A stretch of 64,000 nucleotides of DNA from Bacteroidales bacterium (GCA_017459075.1 JAFUDQ010000023.1:1-64000), one strand, 5' to 3'. Positions 44,135 through 53,920 are shown, numbered from the stretch's first letter. Program-made: numbers and translations. The notes: generated by a model not told the origin, from the letters alone.

Positions 44135-45049
44135 ATGAAAATAATAAGCATCATTGCAATTTACATCTTCTTCTGGAATCTTGAAAACTTTTTTGACTGG
44201 AAGTCCGACGGTTCTTCTTATGACACGGTATTCACGGCCTCCGGTCAGAGACACTGGACATATCGGCGATTCAAAAAGAAGTGTGCCGATGTTGCCAAGG
44301 CTATCCTGTGGTGCGCCAGCGTGGAAGACGGTCTTCCGGACATCATCGGCATTGCTGAAATAGAAAATAAGGCCGTCCTTAAATACCTGTTAATGAATAC
44401 GATACTCGAAAAGCTGGATTATGAGACAGTGCATTTTGAGTCCCCGGACAGAAGGGGTATAGACGTAGGCCTTCTTTACAGGAAGAGCCGGCTGAAGCTG
44501 CTTGCGGCAAGGCCGGCAAGGGTGTGGGGCGTAAAGGGAAGGGACACGCTCCGGACGCGGGACATCCTTGTTGCAGATTTCCTGCTGCCGGAAGGGGAGA
44601 GGTTAACTGTCACCGTGAACCATCACCCTTCAAAATTCGGCGGAGGCTCCTCTGACTGGCGCAGGGAAGTGGCTCTGGGAGTCCTGTCCGCCGTAGCCGA
44701 TTCCGCACGGCAGGCAGGTTCCCGGTTCGTAGCTATGGGAGACTTTAACGACACTCCTGAGGGAGAAGTTTACAAGACCTTTTGCTCCCGCAGCGGGCTT
44801 CGCAGCCTGGCCCTTCCGCTCTTTCACAAGGGAATGGGAACAATACGGTATGAAGGTCGATGGGAGCTGATAGACCATTTTTATGTGGACTCGGCCTCAT
44901 CGGCGGAAATGAAAATAATGAAAATACCGTTCCTGATGACAAGGGATAATGTCCATTCAGGGGAAAAACCATTGCGGACGTATGTCGGCCCGAGGTACGC
45001 TGGGGGAGTGTCAGACCACCTGCCTATAATGTTAAGATTTGAAATGTAA
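44135..45049 (+). CDS. Endonuclease/exonuclease/phosphatase-family protein
   Basis: Metal-dependent phosphodiesterase fold (DNase I-like) of unknown substrate. The 304-residue product has FFWNLENFFDW at the N-terminus (the Asn of the family WNxxN start), PDIIGIAEIEN (catalytic Glu), VNHHPSK, the GDFNDTP motif (about 202) and the terminal SDHLPIM. A hydrophobic N-terminus could be an uncleaved signal. Relatives in this phylum are mostly uncharacterised. A TAATATTTG box lies at 44102-44110. Confidence 0.85.
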   Translation: MKIISIIAIYIFFWNLENFFDWKSDGSSYDTVFTASGQRHWTYRRFKKKCADVAKAILWCASVEDGLPDIIGIAEIENKAVLKYLLMNTILEKLDYETVHFESPDRRGIDVGLLYRKSRLKLLAARPARVWGVKGRDTLRTRDILVADFLLPEGERLTVTVNHHPSKFGGGSSDWRREVALGVLSAVADSARQAGSRFVAMGDFNDTPEGEVYKTFCSRSGLRSLALPLFHKGMGTIRYEGRWELIDHFYVDSASSAEMKIMKIPFLMTRDNVHSGEKPLRTYVGPRYAGGVSDHLPIMLRFEM

Positions 45050-45068
45050 AAAATAATTGCTAAATTTA
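45038..45068 (+). promoter_or_regulatory. Promoter of galK
   Basis: TTTG (45038-45041) and TAAATTTA (45061-45068, one mismatch to TAnnTTTG) are spaced 19 bp apart. The -33 element lies inside the last codons of the preceding gene. Confidence 0.55.
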
Positions 45069-45105
45069 CACGCTATCCCATAGTTCACAATTAATAAACT
45101 GAAAT

Positions 45106-46263
45106 ATGCAAAACCTGATGAAAGAAAAAATCCAGAAGAAGTTCACCGAACTTTTTGGAGAAGGAGGTAAATTCTATGCCTCTGCCGGAAGAATTAACCT
45201 TATCGGAGAGCATACCGACTACAATGGCGGATATGTATTCCCTGGTGCAATAGACTGCGGTATTCTTGCTAAAATTAATCCTAACGGAACAGAAAAGGTA
45301 AGAGTATTCTCTCTGGATTTTGACCAGTTCTCTGAGTTTGGCCTTGAAGAGGCAGATGCTCCCAAGGAGTCTTGGGCAAGGTATATCTTCGGCGTTTGCC
45401 GCGAGACTATCAAGCGTGACGGAAAGGTGGGCGGTTTCGACGCTGTTTTTGCCGGCGATGTTCCCCTTGGCGCAGGACTGAGCTCATCCGCCGCTCTTGA
45501 ATCAACATTCGCCTATGCCATCAATGACATTTTCGGAAACGGCATGGCAAAGATGGACCTGGCCCTTATAGGACAGAGCACAGAGCACAATTACTGCGGT
45601 GTCAAGTGCGGTATCATGGACCAGTTCATTTCTATTTTCGGAAAGAAGAACAGCCTTGTTCGCCTTGACTGCAAAACCCTGGAATACAAGTATTTCCCCT
45701 TTAATTTCGAGGGCTACAAACTGGTGCTCCTGGACTCTTGCGTAAAGCATGAGCTTGCTTCTTCAGCCTACAACAAGCGCCGCGAATCCTGCGAAAACGT
45801 GCGTGATGCCATTAAGAAGAATCATCCGGAAGTAGAGTTCCTCAGCGATGCAAAGCGTATCTGGCTTGACGAAGTTCGCGACCAGGTTCCTGAAGAGGAT
45901 TTCATGAGGGCTGAATATGTAATCGGAGAGGTTCAGAGGGTACTTGACGTTTGCGACGCCCTTGAAAGAGGAGACGTAGAGACTGTAGGTGAAATGATGT
46001 ACCAGACCCATTTCGGCCTCAGCCGTCTTTATGAGGTAAGTTGCGAGGAGCTTGACTTCCTGAACTATATCGCACGCAAGATGGATGTTACCGGCTCACG
46101 CGTAATGGGCGGTGGCTTTGGCGGCTGCACAATCAACCTTGTAAAGGACGAGCTCTACGAGGAATTTGTAAAAGTTGCTTCAGAGAAATTCGAGCAGAAG
46201 TTCGGTCACAAGCCGAAGGTTTACGATGTAATCATCAGCGATGGCGCAAGGGCTATCGATTAA
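45106..46263 (+). CDS. galK: Galactokinase
   Basis: Phosphorylates galactose in the Leloir pathway. The 385-residue GHMP kinase has the galactokinase signature GRINLIGEHTDYNGGYVFPG (about 28-47), the ATP loop VPLGAGLSSSAALE (about 121-134) and the C-terminal motif 3 GSRVMGGGFGGCTINLV. galM is 6.6 kb downstream; galT and galE are not in the window. The next gene follows after 2 bp. Confidence 0.96.
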   Translation: MQNLMKEKIQKKFTELFGEGGKFYASAGRINLIGEHTDYNGGYVFPGAIDCGILAKINPNGTEKVRVFSLDFDQFSEFGLEEADAPKESWARYIFGVCRETIKRDGKVGGFDAVFAGDVPLGAGLSSSAALESTFAYAINDIFGNGMAKMDLALIGQSTEHNYCGVKCGIMDQFISIFGKKNSLVRLDCKTLEYKYFPFNFEGYKLVLLDSCVKHELASSAYNKRRESCENVRDAIKKNHPEVEFLSDAKRIWLDEVRDQVPEEDFMRAEYVIGEVQRVLDVCDALERGDVETVGEMMYQTHFGLSRLYEVSCEELDFLNYIARKMDVTGSRVMGGGFGGCTINLVKDELYEEFVKVASEKFEQKFGHKPKVYDVIISDGARAID

Positions 46264-46265
46264 AG

Positions 46266-46946
46266 ATGCCTGTAAATACTTTGCAATCAACGGTTTGCCG
46301 CCAGTGCGGCAAGCCGTTTGACATAGAGGCTCCGGAGGCCGTTAATGTGGCGGAGTCTCCTTCATTCAAGGACGCTGTCAAGGACGGCTCAGCCTTTGTG
46401 CACAGGTGCCCGCATTGTGATGCGGTTAATCTTGTGCGCTTCCGCCTTCTGTATCATGATCCGGATGAGCATCTTATGATTTGGCTTATTCCTGAGGACA
46501 GCTTTACTCCTGAAGACAAGTCAAAGATGGAAGAGTCCATGAAAACGCTCTGGACGTCGCTTCGCGAAGGGCTCCCGGATTACATTTTCCGAAGGGTTGA
46601 AGACCCTGGTTCCCTTATAGAAAAGGTAAGAATCTTTGATTACGGCCTGGACGATGCTGCCATTGAAATGTGCAAACATGTTACAAGGATGGAGCTCTCG
46701 CAGGCAGAGAAGGACCCGGCCAAGGCCGATGCCTTGTCAGAGGTTCAACTGCGTTTCCGCAGCCTTGAGGGAGCGGATAATGAGCTGGAGTTTGTTTTTC
46801 CCCTGGAGGGGGCCATGCATAGCGTAAAGGCGGGGTTCAATGTTTATGAAGACTGCCGCGCCATACTCGGGCGTAATCCTGAGCTGGCTCCGGACGGTCC
46901 CTTCCCCCTTATAGACACCTCCTGGACCGCCTCCCACTTCCGCTAA
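46266..46946 (+). CDS. CpXC domain protein
   Basis: Uncharacterised cytoplasmic protein named for its zinc-ribbon-like cysteines. The 226-residue product has two CxxC pairs, CRQC (residues 11-14) and CPHC (48-51), which would bind one metal, and a C-terminal alpha/beta part with MIWLIPED and HKHVTRMEL-like stretches. It is tightly coupled to galK (2-bp gap), but a link to galactose use is not implied. It ends just before a repeat array. Confidence 0.75.
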   Translation: MPVNTLQSTVCRQCGKPFDIEAPEAVNVAESPSFKDAVKDGSAFVHRCPHCDAVNLVRFRLLYHDPDEHLMIWLIPEDSFTPEDKSKMEESMKTLWTSLREGLPDYIFRRVEDPGSLIEKVRIFDYGLDDAAIEMCKHVTRMELSQAEKDPAKADALSEVQLRFRSLEGADNELEFVFPLEGAMHSVKAGFNVYEDCRAILGRNPELAPDGPFPLIDTSWTASHFR

Positions 46947-46954
46947 CTGTACCT

Positions 46955-47022
46955 GTCATCCTGAGCCATCGGTTGTCATCCTAAGCCATCGGTTGTCATC
47001 CTGAGCGAAGTCGAAGGATCTA
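46955..47022. repeat. Tandem array of dispersed repeat, CATCGGT-spacer type
   Basis: Three units with the core TGTCATCCTGAGC start at 46955, 46975 and 46995, an exact 20-bp period. They are separated by the 7-nt spacer CATCGGT (one core has CTAAGC). The last unit continues into GAAGTCGAAGGATCTAC, whose final CTA is the complement of the next gene's stop codon. Confidence 0.8.
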
Positions 47023-50000
47023 CAACGAAGTCCTGAAAATAAAGCTAACACTGTTCCTATCCAGGGAAAATCCCGCCGCAGAAATCCTGCCAAAGGAGCT
47101 TCCTCCGTTGTAGTTGTAAGAAAGGCCAATCTCGCAATCGAATGGGAACCAAAGCAAATTGGCCGTATTTACAGTCAAATCAGCTCCTGCGCTATACAAA
47201 GAACCCCTTCCGGAAACACCTCCGCCATACTTGAACCCGAGATAATCAAAATGCGGGGTGAACACGAAATTCTTTATATAGACAAGAGGAGAGAGCGCAC
47301 TGATGTCCCCCAGCCAGAAAGGAATGGCATAATCGGCCGAAACCTTGAACTGGAAAGGCGCGTAAGCAGCCAGGAACCTGTTCAAATCAGAGCCCGCAAA
47401 ACCCCTCGGACGCACCTTTACAACATTCTCATAATGCAGGGCATCGAACTGTTTCTGCACCAGAGCAGACAGCTTCAAACCCTGCTCCGGAGCCAAACCG
47501 GGCAGGTATCCGTAAAGATATCCGTAAAACTGCGGAGAATACAAGTCTGTCATGCCAAGCCTCCAGTGATATCCAAACTCAGCCCCGAACCCAAGGGAAG
47601 GATAAACCTGGGAATGAGCCTTCGGCCTCATAACATAACCCCTTACGGATGCATATAGGGACTGCATGATTAAATTGTCGCCAGGCTCTACCCCGCCGAA
47701 CTGCGCCGGGTCTGCGAAATCTCCGGTATTCGACTGGAGCTCCATTACGGCGGCAGAACGGTTATACCTGTCATTTGTAGCCAGATACCTGAGCTGAGGA
47801 ATCAAACCCCTTTGCCAACCTCCATCAGAGAAATTGAAAGGAATGTAAGCCTTCACCTCTGCATCCACCAGCGGCTGGTCAAGATATATTCCCATAAGTC
47901 TTTCCATTGACAGGCCACCCCCGGTATACTTCACCCTCTTATATTGGACGGAATTCCTGTCTCCTATGTTGAGGTTGCCTTCAATTACCGGATACAAGCC
48001 GGTGTAAGTAAGATTCAGATGGAAGGAATTCTGCCTTTGGCTTGCTGTTCCCTCTTCAATCCGATGTTTATATGAAGCGAAACCTGATAGCGTTCCAAGC
48101 GTATTCTGGAATAGAACCGTTGCTCCAAGGCTGATGTTTTCATAAGAATCATCGGAACTTATGGAAGAGACGGAGTCATAATCGATACCCAGCGGTATCC
48201 AAGAATGAATGCGTATCGCATTAAGAATCTTGCTATATCTTTTCGGGGCCGATATTTCCCCGTCCCACTGCCCCTGGAGGTCGATTCCGGCAGCATCGGC
48301 AAGTCTCCTTTCCTGGGCCGACAGAGTGTCAGCAACCGCATAACTGTAATAAGAGAAGGGGTCCGCCTCCTTCGGAGAAAGCTCATTAACTTTCGCCCTG
48401 TAAAGCAGGTCGCCTTCATACTGGCGGGCGGCAAAATACAGAGTCTCGTCGTTTATGGCATAATCAGTTACGCCGTATTTTGTATTGGTAATCCGTAAAA
48501 GGCTCCTGCTCTCCGGGGAGAAAGAATACACTTCACCAATACCGTTCCTGTCGCTAATGAAATACAGCCTGTCACCGAACGCCTTCAGATGGTTTATTTT
48601 ATCCGGTCCGTTAATAAGCATCGGGACAATTTGCCCGTCACTGTGAAGCTGGGCAAGGCCGGCACCATTATCATTTATGAATGTAATAAACAGCTTGTCC
48701 CCTATCCAGGCGCTCTCTACAATCTGGACTCCGTCCGGGGCGGGAATCCTGTTAAGCTGACGGCCTTCCCCGTCCAGAAGTACAATTGCACTGCCCCCTT
48801 CAAAAGGATATTCCGTAACGGAAATAATACCTTCCGGGCCGATGGCGGGGTTAAATAACCTCCTGCCTTTGGTAAGAGCCCTTGTCTTTCCGTCCTCAAG
48901 CACCCTGAGGCGGGAATCCGCAGCCAGGCTCCAGCGTGTATCCGGGATTGTCTCAGTCCAAAGAAGGCGCTTTCCGTCACAGACGAGCGGGCTTATACCG
49001 GACGCAAAAGCCTTAATTTTCAGTTCTTTACCATCGGGAAGGACCTTAATCAGTGAAGCTGCTTCTACATAAGAACTCTTAATGGCGTACAGGTTACCAT
49101 CGGCATCAAAAGTAAGGGAAGAATAGGTTGTATACCACTTTGGCGCAGGTGCCGTGAGGGGTAGCTCGTCAAAAGGGCCGCGGGCGGCGGCATCGGCATT
49201 CCAAATACTTTTGAATGAAGTCATTACGTCCAGGAAGGAAGCGTCAAAGTCTTTGCCGCTCCGCTTACTGAACCAGCCGCGCAGTTTTGATGGCTTCAGC
49301 GGTTTGTGAGATGCAGTTTTCAGATAGTCCGATGTTAACAAGGGGTCTCCATACAGAAATCGTCCTCCGGCAACTGTCATATATCCAAGGGCGTAATGGT
49401 TAGGAGCATAGCGGCGCCATGAACCCCAGCGCCATTTTTCCCAGTTACGCATGTCTCCTTTGTCAAAGGCTGTCATGTAATAAGCCATGAAGTCAGAGCT
49501 TCTTCCGCGGCCGAATTTGGAAAGGCCCGTTTCAGCGGCCACCGCATCGCCCTCCAGCATCCAGTAGCTTGGGAACATTCCTGCAAACAGACCCGTTGAG
49601 GCTTCTCCGAAAAGCCAGGTGAATGGCTTAAGTATGCCGTCGTTGGCAAATTGCAGCTGGGCAACATGGCGGTTTTCATGAATGGACAGTTCCTGGGTCC
49701 ATGGGAGGGTTTCCGGATTATAAGCTTCCGGCAGGGTGTAAAGGTCCATCCTCATCGGAGCCCAGGCCACGGAGCCATTGGCATATCCGGTCCTGGGGTG
49801 AAGCACTACGGGGGTGGTGCACCAGTATTTCTCGCCCGGCAGGTATCCGGAGCTAAGGGCTACCTTCGGCCGGTTTGTTTCCAGGGCTTTGGCATAAACT
49901 CTGGCCAGGGAATCCAGCCCCCGGGGATAGATAATCTTATAGTTAGGAGTTTTGATATAATTCCACTTCAGGTAGCCAGGGTCGTCTCCGGCAAAATAAA

Positions 50001-50064
50001 ACTGCGCCTTTGCTCCGCAAACTGCGCCCAGCACCAGGGCTATGGAAATCAATAATCTTTTCAT
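47020..50064 (-). CDS. Large metallopeptidase-like outer-membrane protein (HExxH, propeller, barrel)
   Basis: A 1014-residue exported protein of unknown function with a visible three-part build. After the signal peptide (to AKAQ, about residue 21) comes a region with the zinc motif HENRH (129-133) and a downstream EGDA (171-174) that could give the third ligand, as in gluzincin/peptidase MA-like enzymes. The middle (about 300-600) has TolB-like beta-propeller repeats (LTFDADGNLYAI, DRLYFISDRNGIGEVYSF). The last 350 residues alternate as beta strands and end in SFIFRTSL, a terminal strand typical of outer-membrane barrels. It is monocistronic; its stop lies in a repeat. An inactive or structural role cannot be excluded. 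Confidence 0.72.
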   Translation of the reverse strand: MKRLLISIALVLGAVCGAKAQFYFAGDDPGYLKWNYIKTPNYKIIYPRGLDSLARVYAKALETNRPKVALSSGYLPGEKYWCTTPVVLHPRTGYANGSVAWAPMRMDLYTLPEAYNPETLPWTQELSIHENRHVAQLQFANDGILKPFTWLFGEASTGLFAGMFPSYWMLEGDAVAAETGLSKFGRGRSSDFMAYYMTAFDKGDMRNWEKWRWGSWRRYAPNHYALGYMTVAGGRFLYGDPLLTSDYLKTASHKPLKPSKLRGWFSKRSGKDFDASFLDVMTSFKSIWNADAAARGPFDELPLTAPAPKWYTTYSSLTFDADGNLYAIKSSYVEAASLIKVLPDGKELKIKAFASGISPLVCDGKRLLWTETIPDTRWSLAADSRLRVLEDGKTRALTKGRRLFNPAIGPEGIISVTEYPFEGGSAIVLLDGEGRQLNRIPAPDGVQIVESAWIGDKLFITFINDNGAGLAQLHSDGQIVPMLINGPDKINHLKAFGDRLYFISDRNGIGEVYSFSPESRSLLRITNTKYGVTDYAINDETLYFAARQYEGDLLYRAKVNELSPKEADPFSYYSYAVADTLSAQERRLADAAGIDLQGQWDGEISAPKRYSKILNAIRIHSWIPLGIDYDSVSSISSDDSYENISLGATVLFQNTLGTLSGFASYKHRIEEGTASQRQNSFHLNLTYTGLYPVIEGNLNIGDRNSVQYKRVKYTGGGLSMERLMGIYLDQPLVDAEVKAYIPFNFSDGGWQRGLIPQLRYLATNDRYNRSAAVMELQSNTGDFADPAQFGGVEPGDNLIMQSLYASVRGYVMRPKAHSQVYPSLGFGAEFGYHWRLGMTDLYSPQFYGYLYGYLPGLAPEQGLKLSALVQKQFDALHYENVVKVRPRGFAGSDLNRFLAAYAPFQFKVSADYAIPFWLGDISALSPLVYIKNFVFTPHFDYLGFKYGGGVSGRGSLYSAGADLTVNTANLLWFPFDCEIGLSYNYNGGSSFGRISAAGFSLDRNSVSFIFRTSL

Positions 50065-50091
50065 CGTCTAAAATCAAAAAAGCTCACAATA

Positions 50092-50099
50092 CAAAAATA
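50092..50099 (-). promoter_or_regulatory. -7 box of the metallopeptidase-like gene
   Basis: Minus-strand TATTTTTG is a full TAnnTTTG match, 27 bp upstream of the start codon. Confidence 0.5.
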
Positions 50100-50137
50100 A
50101 CAAAATAAACCCTATTTCCAAAAAGGAAAAAATGTAA

Positions 50138-50145
50138 TATCTTTG
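50138..50145 (+). promoter_or_regulatory. -7 box of the Na/Pi cotransporter gene
   Basis: TATCTTTG is a full TAnnTTTG match, 21 bp upstream of the start codon and divergent from the previous box. Confidence 0.55.
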
Positions 50146-50166
50146 TAAAACTAAACCTATATTACA

Positions 50167-51879
50167 ATGATATTACAAATCTTGACCCTACTGGGTTCCG
50201 TGACCCTTTTCCTGTTCGGTCTGAGCCTTCTTTCCGGAGGCCTTCAGAAAGTTGCAGGAGACGGCCTTAGAGCCTTCCTGGCCTCAATGACTTCTAATCC
50301 GGCCAAGCAGATTGTTACCGGTATCGGCGTAACAGCCGTCATACAGTCCTCTACAGCAACAACCATCATGGTTGTAAGTTTCGTTAACGCAGGACTGCTG
50401 GTTCTGGGACAGGCAATCGGAGTCATTATGGGAGCCCATATCGGCACAACCATAACGTCATGGATTATGGCCGTATTCGGTTTCTCCTTCAATATGGCAG
50501 ACTTTGCATACCCGCTTATCCTGCTCGGATTCATACTTCGCCAGAGCAAGAAAAGCCAGCAGAGAAAGGACCTCGGAGAAATCATCATCGGTTTCGCCCT
50601 CTTCTTCATCGGCTTCGCATCCCTCAGGGCCACAGCAGGCGTGCTCATCACTCCGGAGAACCTGTCCTTCCTGTCATCATGGACGAACCTGGGAGTCGGC
50701 AGCATCGCCATATTCCTTCTCATAGGTATAATTCTTACGGTCTGCTTCCAGAGCTCGGCTGCCACAATGGCAATCATCATGATTCTGGTAACAACGGGCA
50801 TCATCCCGTTCAAACTGGCAGCCGCAATGATTCTGGGAGAGAATATCGGAACCACAATCGCAGCCAATATTGCAGCATCGGTCGGTAACATAAATGCCAA
50901 GAGAACAGCTATTTCGCATACAATCATGAACACCTTCGGAGTGTTCTGGGTGCTGTGCATCTTCCCTATCTTCCTTAAGCTGGTCGGCCTCATTGTAGGT
51001 GCCCTTGGCTTGCCGGACCCTAATACAGCAGACCTTACAAACGACCCTCAGGCCACCACTTCCCTGCTCTTCAGCGTTTGTACGATGCACACCCTTTTCA
51101 ATGTTGTCAATACCCTCATCCTGGTGTGGTTTATTCCCCTCATCGCCAAAATGTGCTGCGCAATCTTCCCTTCCAAGGAGGGTGACGATGAGGCTGACAG
51201 TCTCAAATACATTCAGGGCGGTCCTCTTTCAACCGCAGAGCTTTCACTTTCCGCTGCAAAGCAGGAAATCATCAACTTTGGTGAGATTTGCTACAAGGGC
51301 TTCGGTCATCTTCGCGATGCCATCAATGAGACAGACCCTGAAAAGTTTGAAGAGAAGCGCAAGAAGCTTGTCCGCTATGAGGAGATTACCGACAAGGTTG
51401 AATTCCAGATTGCTTCTTACCTGAATGAAGTTTCCCGTGGTGAGATTTCCCGCCGCTCTTCTTCCCGAATCAAGGGAATGTACAGGATTATCGGGGAGAT
51501 GGAGTCTCTTGGCGATGCCGGCGAGTCTATTTCGAGGATCCTGCAGCGCTGCCGTGCCCATGGCAAGTTTTTTGATGCAGACCAGATTACCAAGCTTAAC
51601 CATATGCTTGATTACCTGGACGATGCATACAAGGCTATGATTGAGAACCTTAAGATGCCGTATTCTTCCCTTAAGGACATCACCAACGCTCAGGATGCAG
51701 AGTACAATATCAATGAGTACAGAAACGCCCTGCGTGAAGAGCATCTGGTCAGCATGGAGCAGAACCCTGATTACAACTACCAGACCGGTGTATTCTATAT
51801 TGATGTCATCGTGGAGCTGGAGACGATGGGAGACTTTATAATCAATATTTCAGAGGCGCAACTATCTGAGAATGAATAG
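50167..51879 (+). CDS. Na/Pi cotransporter family protein with PhoU-like tail
   Basis: Predicted sodium-coupled phosphate transporter of the NptA/YjbB type. The 570-residue product has two inverted membrane halves, each with the family QSS motif: VIQSSTATTIMVV (about 58-70) and CFQSSAATMAIIM (about 193-205). The C-terminal helical domain (about 350-560) resembles PhoU. Direction of phosphate movement is uncertain; the E. coli relative exports it. The start of the next gene overlaps its end by 8 bp. Confidence 0.9.
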   Translation: MILQILTLLGSVTLFLFGLSLLSGGLQKVAGDGLRAFLASMTSNPAKQIVTGIGVTAVIQSSTATTIMVVSFVNAGLLVLGQAIGVIMGAHIGTTITSWIMAVFGFSFNMADFAYPLILLGFILRQSKKSQQRKDLGEIIIGFALFFIGFASLRATAGVLITPENLSFLSSWTNLGVGSIAIFLLIGIILTVCFQSSAATMAIIMILVTTGIIPFKLAAAMILGENIGTTIAANIAASVGNINAKRTAISHTIMNTFGVFWVLCIFPIFLKLVGLIVGALGLPDPNTADLTNDPQATTSLLFSVCTMHTLFNVVNTLILVWFIPLIAKMCCAIFPSKEGDDEADSLKYIQGGPLSTAELSLSAAKQEIINFGEICYKGFGHLRDAINETDPEKFEEKRKKLVRYEEITDKVEFQIASYLNEVSRGEISRRSSSRIKGMYRIIGEMESLGDAGESISRILQRCRAHGKFFDADQITKLNHMLDYLDDAYKAMIENLKMPYSSLKDITNAQDAEYNINEYRNALREEHLVSMEQNPDYNYQTGVFYIDVIVELETMGDFIINISEAQLSENE

Positions 51880-52858
51880 GTTTTTGCCGATAGTTTTCTT
51901 CTTGCTGCTGGCCGTTTGGGGCGGCGCGGCCTGTTCTTCCTGTCATTCAGGGACTTCAGGTCAGCCCGGGGTTGAGTCCGTCACTCCCGGCAGTGAGTTC
52001 CCTATGATTGAAATTCCTGGCATGATTGCCGATGCCCAGGACCGCGTAGACTACTTTGCAGAGCATTTCTGGGACAGGTTCGCTGCCCTTTCAGGGCCGA
52101 CAGATTCACTCTCCGTCCATGGGATAGAGCGGAACGCAGTAGAAGAAAAGTTCGTATTCTGGGTAGCCCTGCTTAAGACGGCATCGCCCCAGGCTATGGA
52201 AAAATCTGTCCGCGAAGCGGTTCGTTCCGCCAGGACGGAAGCGGCAAAATCCGGCAGCAACGCTGCCATGCAGGCACTCATCGACATGGCAGACCGCCAG
52301 TTGTATGACCCCAATGCGCCCGGAAGGAATGAAGAAGCCTATCTGTTTTTCTTGCAGGAACTACTCTCCGGCACACTTCCGGACGAGTCCATGCGCATGG
52401 CCTATGAGTATTACACAAAATTATGCTCATTAAACAGGCCCGGAAACCCGGCATCTGACTTTGCTTTCATTACCAGGGAGGGCCGGGTTATGAACCTTTA
52501 TGACGTAAAGGCTCCGGTGCTGCTTATGATTTTCAGCAATCCGGGCTGCCCCTTGTGCGCATCATATCAGGAATATATCCAGAAGAATGCGGCCTTGTCT
52601 GAAAAACTTGCAAAAGGGGACTTCAAAGTCCTGAATATTTATCCGGATGAGGACGTTGCCGCATGGGAGGAATATGCAAGAACCTATCCCAAGGAGTGGA
52701 TTTGCGGCCGTGATCATCTTAACCAATTGTTTGCCAATAATTTATATTCGTTGAGGGCAATTCCGTCACTGTATCTTCTGGATGCAGACAAGAAGGTCAT
52801 CCTTAAGGATGCTCCTTATGAGGAAGTGGAAATGAAACTCTACGATTTACTATTTTAA
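51872..52858 (+). CDS. Thioredoxin-like lipoprotein with DUF5106-like N-terminus
   Basis: Envelope thiol protein. The 328-residue product has a lipoprotein signal (GGAACSSC), a helical domain of about 160 residues (DRVDYFAEHFWDRF and following) that looks like DUF5106, and a thioredoxin fold with the CxxC motif NPGCPLC (about 224-229) and cis-Pro region RAIPSLYLLDADKKVI. The redox pair CPLC is more divergent than the TlpA WCGPC. It is coupled by overlap to the phosphate transporter gene. Confidence 0.82.
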   Translation: MNRFLPIVFFLLLAVWGGAACSSCHSGTSGQPGVESVTPGSEFPMIEIPGMIADAQDRVDYFAEHFWDRFAALSGPTDSLSVHGIERNAVEEKFVFWVALLKTASPQAMEKSVREAVRSARTEAAKSGSNAAMQALIDMADRQLYDPNAPGRNEEAYLFFLQELLSGTLPDESMRMAYEYYTKLCSLNRPGNPASDFAFITREGRVMNLYDVKAPVLLMIFSNPGCPLCASYQEYIQKNAALSEKLAKGDFKVLNIYPDEDVAAWEEYARTYPKEWICGRDHLNQLFANNLYSLRAIPSLYLLDADKKVILKDAPYEEVEMKLYDLLF

Positions 52859-52870
52859 ACATATCATATC

Positions 52871-53920
52871 ATGAAGGCAGAATGCAAAGTATGGGGCAAA
52901 GGCCCGGACGGAAAAGAAATACTCAAGTACAAACTTACAGCTTCTGACGGAGCCTATGTAGAACTCTCATCCCTTGGCGCAGCCATCGTTTCCGTTGTTG
53001 TTCCGGACCGAGACGGCGTTCTTGCCGATGTTGTTCTTGGTTATCCCAAGGCTGAATCCTACCTTGCTGACGGCCCTTGCGCCGGAAAGGTTCCCGGACG
53101 TTATGCCAACCGCATTGCAAAAGGCAAGTTCACCCTTGACGGCAAGACTTACGACCTGCCGATAAACAATGGCCCCAACCATCTCCACGGTGGCCCTGAG
53201 GGCTTCCAGAACAAGGTTTGGGAAAGCCGCCTTGACGGCGATTCTGCTGTTGAATTCTTGTATTTTTCTGCCGATGGAGAGGCCGGATATCCCGGTAATA
53301 TCAAGGTGACAGCCCGTTATGAGTGGGGTGACGACCATGCCCTTAAGCTCACATTTGCCGCTGTATCAGATGCCGCAACCGTAGTCAATCTTACCAACCA
53401 CGCATACTTCAACCTTTCCGGTTTCAAGGAGAACGTGCTTGGTCACGAACTCTGCCTTGCAGCATCGGAATATCTTCCTACGGATGAAACCCTGATTCCG
53501 CTCGGAGATTCTGAGCCCGTAGCTGGCACTCCCATGGATTTTGTAAATCCTAAGCCTCTTGGACGCGATATCGAGGCTGATTTCCCTGCACTTAACTACG
53601 GCAAGGGCTATGACAATTGCTTTGTCTTGGACGATTATATTCCCGGCCAACTTTCCGTTGCTGCCGAACTGGTATGCCCTGCTACCGGCCGTGCCCTTAA
53701 GGTGTTCACAACCCAGCCAGGCGTTCAGATTTACACCGGAAACTGGCTTGAAGGCTGCCCTGAGGGCAAGGATGGCGTTACCTATCATGACTATGACGCC
53801 GTCGCCATCGAATGCCAGCATTTCCCTGACAGCCCGAATCATCCGGACTATCCTTCAACGGAGCTTCGCCCCGGAGAAACCTTCACAGAGGCCATTGTCT
53901 TTGAGCTTTCTACCAAATAG
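52871..53920 (+). CDS. galM: Aldose 1-epimerase (galactose mutarotase)
   Basis: Interconverts alpha and beta anomers of galactose or glucose to feed galactokinase. The 349-residue product has VPGRYANRIAKGKFTLDG, NNGPNHLHGGPEGF, the catalytic His in NHAYFNLSG (about 176) and the catalytic Glu region VAIECQHFPDSPNHPDYPS (about 312-330). It lies 12 bp after the thioredoxin-like lipoprotein gene and precedes thyA by 12 bp. Confidence 0.95.
   Translation: MKAECKVWGKGPDGKEILKYKLTASDGAYVELSSLGAAIVSVVVPDRDGVLADVVLGYPKAESYLADGPCAGKVPGRYANRIAKGKFTLDGKTYDLPINNGPNHLHGGPEGFQNKVWESRLDGDSAVEFLYFSADGEAGYPGNIKVTARYEWGDDHALKLTFAAVSDAATVVNLTNHAYFNLSGFKENVLGHELCLAASEYLPTDETLIPLGDSEPVAGTPMDFVNPKPLGRDIEADFPALNYGKGYDNCFVLDDYIPGQLSVAAELVCPATGRALKVFTTQPGVQIYTGNWLEGCPEGKDGVTYHDYDAVAIECQHFPDSPNHPDYPSTELRPGETFTEAIVFELSTK

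Noticed and set aside
50244..50993. 249-codon open frame antisense to the Na/Pi transporter
   Set aside because: The sense protein carries both QSS motifs and is complete; the antisense product has no domain or promoter.
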